NCBI GenBank assembly: GCA_025936205.1
Contig: JAICTU010000026.1
Location: forward strand, 1-32,086
From: Polyangiaceae bacterium
GTDB taxonomy: Bacteria > Myxococcota > Polyangia > Polyangiales > Polyangiaceae
DNA length: 32,086 bases
Reading direction: 5' to 3'
Shown here: positions 26,440 through 32,086 of the stretch, piece by piece
Position numbering within the stretch: position 1 is the stretch's first letter
Layout: each line of letters opens with the position of its first letter
Translations under genes and position numbers: made by a program
Notes under the pieces: model-generated
The model's database searches: none
Seen by the model: the letters and a program-made list of their open reading frames with translations, nothing else
What the model was told of the DNA's origin: nothing

Positions 26440-27854
26440 GAGCCGGGGCGGGGTTCTTCTTGTGCGCGCTCGCCGGCTGCGTCGAATACGGCGACCCGAT
26501 CCAACCTCCCGCACCCCAGGCGATGTCCGCGCCGAGCCAGCCGAGCCCTGGTGTGTTCTTGCCGCCGAGCGCGCCGTCGCCCGTGGGCGCGAGCAGCAGC
26601 GCGGCGCCCGAGATGGCGCAGCCAGCGGCCTTGCCCCCGCCCGCGCCGCCCAGCGACGTGGCTGCCGTTGCCGGCGAGCCCGCGGAGCCGCCCGGGCCTC
26701 CGCCGGGCAGCCCGCCACCGGACTTGCCGCTGCTCGGCACGGCGCAGCGCCCCGAGCTGGACCCTGCCGTCGCGGAGAGGATGACCCTGCGCGACTACCT
26801 CGCGCAGAGCGGTGACCTGGTGAACGGTTTGCAGCGCGACAACTGGGATCCGGGTGCCGGCGGCGGCGACGTGCTCGGCTTCACCCCCGACTTCCGCGTC
26901 GCCGCGAGCGGCGGCACCCACACCAGCGTGCAGGCAGCGATCAGCCAGGCCGTCTCCGAAGGCGGCAGCGCGCGCCGCTACATCCAGCTCGCGGCGGGCA
27001 CCTATCGCGAAGTCGTGTGCGTGCCCTCGAACGCGCCGCCGATCACCCTGTACGGCATCGACGCGGATGCCGGGCGCACCGTGATCGCCTTCGACAACTA
27101 CTCGGGCAAGGCCAAGGCGGCGGGCACACCGGCCAACCCTTGCAGCCCCAACACCAACGCCACCAGCTTCGGTACCAGCGGCAGCGCCACGTTCGCGGTG
27201 CTGGCGCAGGACTTCGTCGCCAAGAACCTCACCATCGCCAACGACACGGACGAAGACGAGGCCAACGGCAACCTCCAGGCCCCCGCGCTGCTCAACCAGG
27301 GCGACCGCGCGCTCTACGACAACGTGCGCGTGCTCGGCAACCAAGACACCCTGCTCGCCAAGTCGCCCGACGTGGACACCGTCGCACGCGCCTACTTCAA
27401 GAGCTGCTACATCGAAGGCGACACTGAATTCATCCTGGGCCGCGGCACCATCGTGCTCGACGGCTGCACCATCCAGTCCCTCACTGACAGGCTCAGCGGA
27501 GCTGTCTTCGCCCCCAGCACCGACTCGCGCAACCCCTTCGGCTTCCTGGTCACCCACTCGACCTTCACGGCGGACAGCGGCGCCGACGACTCCAGCATCC
27601 GCCTGGGCCGAGCCTGGGATGAAAACCAGAACGACCTCGCTGCCTACGCAGACCTCGTCGACACGGGCGCCTACCCCAACGGCCAGCTGCTGGTCCGCGA
27701 CTCCGTGCTCGGCGCGCACATCGATGCCGACGAGCCGTGGCGATCGGCGTCCACATCGAATCGACCCTACGACTCCGTCGCGGGGGAGTATCCGGCGAAT
27801 CGCCTGTACGAATTTGGGAATACTGGGCCGGGGAGTGCGGGGGCGGTGCAATAG
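26436..27854 (+). CDS. Lipoprotein pectinesterase (CE8)
   Basis: De-esterifies methyl-esterified pectin; predicted outer-membrane lipoprotein of 472 residues like PemB/YbhC. A short signal ends in the lipobox ALAGC (Cys at residue 15), followed by about 110 Pro/Ala/Ser-rich residues. The right-handed beta-helix has all expected catalytic elements: GNQDTLLA with D304, YIEGDTEFILGRGT with D329, and RLGRAWDE with R392 and W394. Other family strands: SVQAAISQAVSEGG, RYIQLAAGTYREVVCV, ATFAVLAQDFVAKNLTIAND, ALLNQGDRALYDNVRVLG. The GTG start at 26436 overlaps the preceding stop (GTGA), so it is coupled to the TPR/PEGA gene. Substrate could differ, since YbhC itself was reported to act on acyl-CoA rather than pectin. 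Confidence 0.88.
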   Translation: MRAGAGFFLCALAGCVEYGDPIQPPAPQAMSAPSQPSPGVFLPPSAPSPVGASSSAAPEMAQPAALPPPAPPSDVAAVAGEPAEPPGPPPGSPPPDLPLLGTAQRPELDPAVAERMTLRDYLAQSGDLVNGLQRDNWDPGAGGGDVLGFTPDFRVAASGGTHTSVQAAISQAVSEGGSARRYIQLAAGTYREVVCVPSNAPPITLYGIDADAGRTVIAFDNYSGKAKAAGTPANPCSPNTNATSFGTSGSATFAVLAQDFVAKNLTIANDTDEDEANGNLQAPALLNQGDRALYDNVRVLGNQDTLLAKSPDVDTVARAYFKSCYIEGDTEFILGRGTIVLDGCTIQSLTDRLSGAVFAPSTDSRNPFGFLVTHSTFTADSGADDSSIRLGRAWDENQNDLAAYADLVDTGAYPNGQLLVRDSVLGAHIDADEPWRSASTSNRPYDSVAGEYPANRLYEFGNTGPGSAGAVQ

Positions 27855-28141
27855 CAGCCGGTCGCGCAGAGCCCGCTGGAAATCAGGGATTTGGGCCGGG
27901 CCTGCGCCGTGGGGCAATGGGCGGAGCATCGGGGCGCGGTGCGGCGATGACGTAGGGCGGTGCGCGAGACGGCGGGGCGCGGGAGGGCGGCGGCCGGAGC
28001 CTTCCCTGCGGAACGGATGCCCCTTCCATCGCGATGATTGAAGTTGCTGATGGAACTTCAGCCGGGACTCCACGAGAGACTGAGTTCCTGACGGAACGTG
28101 ACTCGGTGTTCCGCGAGGGAGGCGTGCGAACGGGACTTGCA

Positions 28142-28251
28142 GAGTGAGTCCGCGCTGCGCGGATCCGGGAAGGTCGTGAGCCAGTGCTCGCGCCCGAGCC
28201 AGGAGTTGGAGAGTGAGTCTCGCGGAGCGTTATCCGCGCTGCGCGGATCCG
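28142..28251. repeat. Two copies of a palindromic element
   Basis: TCCGCGCTGCGCGGATCCG occurs at 28149-28167 and 28233-28251, each copy containing the near-palindrome CCGCGC/GCGCGG around a single T. Both copies have GAGTGAGTC shortly upstream (28142, 28211) and GGTCGT downstream. The second copy carries about 14 extra bases (TCGCGGAGCGTTA-type insert). This looks like a mobile or amplified intergenic repeat, possibly REP-like. Confidence 0.55.
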
Positions 28252-28320
28252 TACGGTCGTCAGGGGGCTGTCCTGGCTTGTGCAGGGACGTGAGGTACCG
28301 AGCCCACAGAAGCCGGGGGG

Positions 28321-28395
28321 AGCGCTGGGTCGGGAAGTCCAACCAGCGCTGGTGGATGGGGTCTCGAGGGCCTCCTCGCCCCCCCGCTGGGGGGG
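28321..28395. repeat. Two hairpins upstream of FKBP gene
   Basis: AGCGCTGG (28321-28328) pairs with CCAGCGCT (28343-28350) across a 14-base loop. CCCCCCC (28379-28385) pairs with GGGGGGG (28389-28395) across a 3-base loop. The second is followed by AGAAAT on the plus strand, not a T-run, so a canonical terminator is not supported; on the minus strand no T-run follows either. Confidence 0.5.
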
Positions 28396-28442
28396 AGAAA
28401 TGGGCCGTTTGGATCGGCTTTGGCCCGTGATATGGGCGGTGC

Positions 28443-29138
28443 ATGCGCGATTCGTTCTTCGGGTATGGGGGTTGGCTTTTGCTCGGTCTGGGCTGCGCCG
28501 GCAGTCCAGAAGTGCCGGCAAATGCAGCGTCTTCGCCCGCCAACGACGCCAAGGCGGTGATGGCGCAGGAGCTGGGGGAGCAGCCGGCACCCGAGGGGCC
28601 GTGCCCGGAGCGGACCGAGCAGCACGTGCTGCAGAATCCGCGCGCGGCCGTGCATCGAACGGCCCTGGGTCTTGCCTATTGCATGCTGCAAGAGGGGCCG
28701 CCGGGTAACACGGTGCCGGAGTCCGCCGATACGGTGAAGGTCAATTATCAGGGCTGGACCGAGGAGGGGGAGTTGTTCGACAGCTCGCTCGATCGCGGAG
28801 CGCCGGCGGACTTTCCCCTGAATGCCGTGATCCGTGGCTGGGGGGAAGGGCTGCGGCTGATGACTCCGGGCGATAAGGCGCGCCTCTGGATCCCAGGGAA
28901 TCTGGGCTACGGGCGGCGCGAAGCGGGGGAGCCCGCCGGCTCGCCGCCGAAGGGGACGCTGATCTTCGACGTGGAATTGATCAGCATCGATCGCGCTCCG
29001 CCCAAGGAGAAGGAAGGCGCACAGAAGGCCGAGGAGGAGGATTCAAAGCCGCGGCTGCTGCCGAAGGAAATTCCGGAGAAAGAGGAGCCGAGCCTGGGAC
29101 ATCGTCGCAAGCACTCGATGTCGCCTACCCAGCAGTGA
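28443..29138 (+). CDS. Lipoprotein FKBP-type peptidyl-prolyl isomerase
   Basis: Folding helper that isomerises Xaa-Pro bonds, anchored in the cell envelope. 231 residues: signal peptide with lipobox LGLGC (Cys at residue 18), a spacer, then an FKBP domain at about 94-183 (TVKVNYQGWTEEGELFDSSL, FPLNAVIRGWGEGLRLMTPG, ARLWIPGNLGYGRREAG, GTLIFDVELISI). Most expected pocket residues (Y, F, D, V-I, W, Y) are present, so activity is likely. The last 45 residues are a charged Lys/Glu/Pro tail (PKEKEGAQKAEEEDSKPR). It stands alone and ends three bases from the convergent DUF2905 gene. Confidence 0.88.
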   Translation: MRDSFFGYGGWLLLGLGCAGSPEVPANAASSPANDAKAVMAQELGEQPAPEGPCPERTEQHVLQNPRAAVHRTALGLAYCMLQEGPPGNTVPESADTVKVNYQGWTEEGELFDSSLDRGAPADFPLNAVIRGWGEGLRLMTPGDKARLWIPGNLGYGRREAGEPAGSPPKGTLIFDVELISIDRAPPKEKEGAQKAEEEDSKPRLLPKEIPEKEEPSLGHRRKHSMSPTQQ

Positions 29139-29141
29139 GCT

Positions 29142-29360
29142 TTAGCGCGATTTCCCGAGCCAAAGATTGAGCAAGACGGTCAGCACGAGGCTGAGCAGCA
29201 AGCTCGTGGCGAGGGGCACGCGGAGAGTGCCGTGCTTGCCCTTCCAGGTGAAGTCGCCGGGCAAGCGCCCGAGGCCGAGGCGTTCCAAGACGAGCAACGC
29301 CGCCCCCACCAGCACCAGGGCGATGCCGAGGCCGATCAGGGTTTTGGCCAGCTGATTCAT
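29142..29360 (-). CDS. DUF2905 family small membrane protein
   Basis: Seventy-two residues with two membrane segments: LIGLGIALVLVGAALLVLER and LATSLLLSLVLTVLLNLWLG, joined by the conserved LGRLPGDFTWKGKHGTLRVP loop. The GDFxWKG loop and length fit DUF2905, a widespread family of unknown function. ATG 29360 gives MNQLAKTLIGLG, the standard start. It lies 69 bases downstream of the sigma-factor stop on the same strand and is probably co-transcribed. Confidence 0.88.
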   Translation of the reverse strand: MNQLAKTLIGLGIALVLVGAALLVLERLGLGRLPGDFTWKGKHGTLRVPLATSLLLSLVLTVLLNLWLGKSR

Positions 29361-29429
29361 GGCGGACCCCAGGCTAGTCCCCGAACTCGCCGCCGCGCAA
29401 CCGGTGGCTGCGCGGCGGCCCTGTTCGCC

Positions 29430-30662
29430 TCAGGAGTCGATGCGACCGGCCAGTTCCAGGCGCTGGGTCCGGGTCTGTCGATTCAGTTTCTCCAGCGCAG
29501 CCGTGACGATCTGGCGGACGCGCTCTCGGGTCACCGAGAAGGTGACGCCGATCTGTTCCAGCGTGCATTCGTCCGCGCCGTCGAGGCCGAAGCGCATGCG
29601 CAGCATGTCTTGCTCGCGCGGGCTGAGCGACGTCAGGAGCTCGCGCAGCTGCTTGGAGCGCTGCTTGCCGAAGCATTCCTCCATGCCGTTGGGCGTGGCG
29701 CCATCCGCCAGCGAGTCGCCCAGGCGCACATCGGAATCGCCGCCGCGGGGCGCGTCGAGGCTGAGCGGCTCGCGTGCGAGGGCGAGTAGCTGGGCCACGT
29801 TTTCGGAGCCGACGCCCGTCGCCTTGGCCAGCTCTTCCTGCGTGGGATCACGCCCGAGCTGCAGCGCCATTTTTCGCGAAGCCTGGTCGAGCGAGTAGCG
29901 CGCGCCGAGCGCGTGCACGGGAATGCGGATGGTGCGCGACTGGTTCGCGAGCGCGCGGCGCACACCCTGGCGCACCCACCACACGGCGTAGGTGCCGAAG
30001 CGACCGCCGCGCCGGTGGTCAAACTTCTCCACCGCACGCATCAGGCCGATGTTGCCTTCCTGCATCAGGTCGTCATGGCTCAGGCCCATGCCCAGGTAGC
30101 GCTGCACCACGTAAGTGACGAGGCCCTGGTTGGCGGTCAGGAAGCGATCGCGGATGCGATCCGCCTCCACGGCGAGGCCACGCATCTGGCGCTGCAAAGA
30201 GGCCGGCAGGGAGGGTGTGCGCAGGCCTTCGAGCACGCGAGCGACCGTCGCCGGGCGCAGGGTGAGCGAGCGCACGAGCTGCTTGCTCTGCTCCAGCTGC
30301 GTTTCGGTGCTCTCCGGCTCTTTCCAGGACTGGGCCGCCGCGCGCTGCAGTTCTTGCGCGCGTTCGAGCCAGCTCTGGAATTCCGCCATCCCGGCTTCGG
30401 GAGAGCGCTCTTCGAGCTCCACGACCTCCTGGATGCGCAGCTTGCCGCTGCCCACCTCGGTCTGGAGCCGTCTCAGACCGAACAGACACTCCGACGTATT
30501 CAGCGCCAACGTCAGCATCTCGCGCCGGCACTCTGCCAGACGACAAGCGAGCTGCAGCTCATCGGCATGGGTGATACGGGACGCCGTATGCCAGTGATCG
30601 AGGAGCTTGGCGGGCAAATTGGACCCGCCACTCTGAGGTGAAGATGAGGGAGATGGTTTCAA
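29430..30662 (-). CDS. Sigma-70 family RNA polymerase sigma factor (RpoD-like, group 2)
   Basis: Protein of 410 residues with regions 2, 3 and 4, so it recognises standard -10/-35 promoters. The N-terminal 140 residues are helical and less conserved. Region 2: RDRFLTANQGLVTYVVQRYL, LSHDDLMQEGNIGLMRAVEK, FGTYAVWWVRQGVRRALANQ and SRTIRIPVH. Region 3: ALQLGRDPTQEELAKATGVG. Region 4: LSPREQDMLRMRFGLDG and CTLEQIGVTFSVTRERVRQI. The start is TTG 30662: AGGAG stands four bases upstream and no ATG occurs in frame before residue 49. Its N-terminus is too short for a primary RpoD, so it is an alternative sigma factor, as in myxobacterial SigB-type proteins. Spacer dyads at 30750-30870 lie upstream. Confidence 0.9.
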   Translation of the reverse strand: MKPSPSSSPQSGGSNLPAKLLDHWHTASRITHADELQLACRLAECRREMLTLALNTSECLFGLRRLQTEVGSGKLRIQEVVELEERSPEAGMAEFQSWLERAQELQRAAAQSWKEPESTETQLEQSKQLVRSLTLRPATVARVLEGLRTPSLPASLQRQMRGLAVEADRIRDRFLTANQGLVTYVVQRYLGMGLSHDDLMQEGNIGLMRAVEKFDHRRGGRFGTYAVWWVRQGVRRALANQSRTIRIPVHALGARYSLDQASRKMALQLGRDPTQEELAKATGVGSENVAQLLALAREPLSLDAPRGGDSDVRLGDSLADGATPNGMEECFGKQRSKQLRELLTSLSPREQDMLRMRFGLDGADECTLEQIGVTFSVTRERVRQIVTAALEKLNRQTRTQRLELAGRIDS

Positions 30663-30749
30663 TGGGCTCCTGCTCGGCTGGGCCGAGTGTGAGTAGCCAG
30701 CATTTGGAAGCGAGCGAGGTCGGCGTGCTGCGAGCCACGCTGTGAGGCG

Positions 30750-30769
30750 CGATCGGCGAGCTCCGATCG
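30750..30769. promoter_or_regulatory. Dyad upstream of sigma-factor gene
   Basis: CGATCGG (30750-30756) and CCGATCG (30763-30769) form a perfect 7-base inverted repeat with a 6-base spacer, 88 bases upstream of the TTG start at 30662. The size and spacing fit a dimeric regulator site. Confidence 0.45.
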
Positions 30770-30844
30770 ACCCCTGTTGCGCGCTTCCACCACTGGCTCA
30801 ACCAGTGTGGCCGCCAGCGTGTCTGGCGGTCTCCTTGCCGCTGC

Positions 30845-30870
30845 GATCGCTCTCTACGTTCCGAGCGATC
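30845..30870. promoter_or_regulatory. Dyad upstream of alcohol dehydrogenase gene
   Basis: GATCGCTC (30845-30852) and GAGCGATC (30863-30870) form a perfect 8-base inverted repeat with a 10-base spacer, 100 bases upstream of the ATG at 30971. It shares a GATCG core with the dyad at 30750. The 308-base spacer (30663-30970) shows nothing else certain; an AT-rich TTTAAT lies at about 30894. Confidence 0.45.
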
Positions 30871-30970
30871 CGGTGCTTGCGGCTGGGAGGCAATTTAATT
30901 CTGCAGCGTTGCAGTGCAAGGTGGTGGGGCCGTACTCTGCATCACCCCGCCGTGTGCTAATTGGGAACAC

Positions 30971-32002
30971 ATGCTGGCGATGCAGCTCGAACAAGCGGGA
31001 AAACCGCTGATTTGTGTGCAGCGAGAGCTTCCGGCGCCGGCGGCGGGGCAGCTGCTCGTTGCAGTCCATACGTGTGGGGTCTGCCGAACCGATTTGCACG
31101 TGCGCGACGGCGAGCTCGCGAATCCGAAGCTGCCGTTGATCCTCGGGCACGAGGTCGTGGGCCACGTGCTCGCGTGCGGCCCGGGGGTGGGGCGATTTCG
31201 GCCAGGTGTGCGGGTCGGCGTGCCCTGGCTCGGCTGGACTTGCGGGCAGTGTCGCTACTGCCGGGCCGATCAGGAAAACCTGTGTGAGCGCGCGCTCTTC
31301 ACTGGCTATACGCGAGACGGCGGGTACGCCGAGCAGATGCTGGTGGACGAGCGCTACTGCTTCGCGCTGCCCGATCAGCTCGACGATCTTCAGGCCGCAC
31401 CGCTGCTCTGCGCCGGCCTGATCGGCTACCGCTCGCTCCGCCTGGCGGGGGATGCGGAGCGGCTCGGGCTGTATGGGTTTGGCGCGGCGGCGCATATCGT
31501 TGCCCAGGTCGCCGTGTTCCAGGGCCGGCGCGTCTACGCCTTCGTGCGGCCGGGCGACGCCGCGGCGCGGGCGTTTGCCGAGCGGCTGGGTGCTTGCTGG
31601 GTGGGGGACTCCAGCGCGCTGCCGCCCGACGAGCTCGATGCCGCGATCTTGTATGCGCCGGTGGGCGCGCTCGTACCTGCCGCGCTGCGCGCCGTGCGGC
31701 CCGGCGGCAGCGTGGTCTGCGCCGGGATTCACATGAGCGATATCCCGTCCTTCCCTTACGACCTGCTGTGGGGGGAGCGGCAGGTGCGCTCGGTCGCGAA
31801 CCTCACGCGGCGCGACGCCGAAGAGTTCTTGCCGCTCGCGGCGCGCGTGCCGATCCACACCTCGCCGGTCGAGTACGCGCTGACCGACGCCGAGCGGGCG
31901 CTCGACGACTTGCGCGCCGGGCGCTTTCAGGGCGCTGCCGTCCTGCGCTGCTCTCAGGAGCGCGGCGCTTCGGACCGCATGCGCGGCGGTAGCTCGGGAT
32001 AG
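30971..32002 (+). CDS. Zinc-dependent alcohol dehydrogenase
   Basis: Medium-chain NAD(P)-dependent dehydrogenase of 343 residues oxidising an alcohol or reducing an aldehyde; cytosolic. Catalytic zinc ligands: C35 (THTCGVC-type turn, here HTCGVCRTDLHV) and H60/E61 (ILGHEVVG), plus a later Cys near 148 (LLCAGLIGY). Structural zinc cysteines: C91, C94, C97, C105 (CGQCRYCRADQENLC). The Rossmann turn is GLYGFGAAAHI, a variant normal for the branch often annotated as zinc-binding alcohol dehydrogenase family protein. ATG 30971 was chosen with GGGAA five bases before; ATG 30980 is an alternative. The gene overlaps the convergent gene on the other strand by 49 bases. Substrate unknown; it may be inducible through the dyad at 30845. 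Confidence 0.92.
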   Translation: MLAMQLEQAGKPLICVQRELPAPAAGQLLVAVHTCGVCRTDLHVRDGELANPKLPLILGHEVVGHVLACGPGVGRFRPGVRVGVPWLGWTCGQCRYCRADQENLCERALFTGYTRDGGYAEQMLVDERYCFALPDQLDDLQAAPLLCAGLIGYRSLRLAGDAERLGLYGFGAAAHIVAQVAVFQGRRVYAFVRPGDAAARAFAERLGACWVGDSSALPPDELDAAILYAPVGALVPAALRAVRPGGSVVCAGIHMSDIPSFPYDLLWGERQVRSVANLTRRDAEEFLPLAARVPIHTSPVEYALTDAERALDDLRAGRFQGAAVLRCSQERGASDRMRGGSSG

Positions 32003-32086
32003 GGTGCATCGTCGGCAGCCGGCTCGGTGTGCACCACCACGTCACGCACGCCGCTCAGCTCGCGCTTCAGCGCGTCGATCGCCCAG
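31954..32086 (-). CDS. C-terminal end of probable cation-efflux (CDF) transporter
   Basis: Only the last 43 residues are in the window, entering from the right edge. They read WAIDALKRELSGVRDVVVHT then EPAADDAPYPELPPRMRSEA, ending in PRS and TGA at 31956-31954. The GVRDVVVHTEP motif is the last strand of the cytosolic domain of cation diffusion facilitators, which export zinc, cobalt or iron. The rest lies outside. It overlaps the alcohol dehydrogenase gene 3' end by 49 bases on the opposite strand. Confidence 0.6.
   Translation of the reverse strand, partial: WAIDALKRELSGVRDVVVHTEPAADDAPYPELPPRMRSEAPRS

Larger units (their letters stand above)
27855..28442. other. Non-coding region rich in repeats and hairpins
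   Basis: About 590 bases with no supportable gene. It holds a duplicated palindromic element (28142-28251) and two hairpins near 28321-28395, listed separately. Part of it is G-rich with repeated GGCGG/GGGCG units (27950-28010). The last 40 or so bases before 28443 should carry the FKBP gene promoter, but no clear one is seen. Confidence 0.5.

Noticed and set aside
26223..28073. Long minus-strand frame opposite the pectinesterase gene
   Set aside because: The plus-strand protein has all catalytic residues; the minus frame is Gly/Ala/Val/Arg-rich without any motif.
28379..28395. C7/G7 hairpin as a rho-independent terminator
   Set aside because: No T-run follows on either strand.

Overview
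The window is high-GC, densely packed bacterial DNA with no rRNA, tRNA, phage or CRISPR. The gene content suggests a large-genome myxobacterium (Myxococcota), although no phylogenetic marker gene proves it. Pointers are a serine/threonine kinase-like protein with a Pro/Ala-rich tail and one membrane anchor, TPR/PEGA and DUF4388 proteins, roadblock (MglB-like) proteins, many lipoproteins and outer-membrane barrels, and several sigma factors.

Layout. 1-930: membrane histidine kinase, cut by the window edge. 1039-4663: divergent pair for a sucrose-like compatible solute, best matching mannosylfructose-phosphate synthase (MfpsA) and its phosphatase (MfpsB). The phosphatase is fused to a GH100/invertase-like hydrolase. 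4638-9776: minus-strand series of YdeI-like protein, class I fumarase, a small ORF, DUF1835 protein and an Omp85-type barrel. 9777-9960: highly structured divergent spacer. 9961-12269: CxxC membrane microprotein, DUF2243 protein and aldehyde dehydrogenase.

12485-17400 is a degraded region. Two outer-membrane proteins survive among relics: a REP-associated tyrosine transposase scrap joined to an IS3-type transposase scrap, a GH30 lipoprotein that has lost its catalytic barrel in frame, and a glycosidase start joined to a TonB-receptor end. These look like remnants of a polysaccharide-use locus collapsed by deletions.

22741-17431 (minus) is a tightly coupled five-gene operon: sigma factor, DUF4388/roadblock-like protein, roadblock protein, circularly permuted ATP-grasp enzyme and alpha-E protein. 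The last two form a known predicted peptide-ligase pair; the sigma factor and roadblock genes are unusual company for it. 23214-27854 (plus) is a coupled three-gene set: a probable pseudokinase with a membrane anchor, a TPR/PEGA protein and a lipoprotein pectinesterase with its active site intact.

27855-28442 is non-coding and holds repeats and hairpins. 28443-32086: lipoprotein FKBP isomerase, DUF2905 protein, a primary-like sigma factor with a TTG start, a spacer with two dyads, a zinc alcohol dehydrogenase, and the end of a probable cation-efflux transporter.

Family assignments were made by reading motifs and recalling families; no database search was run.
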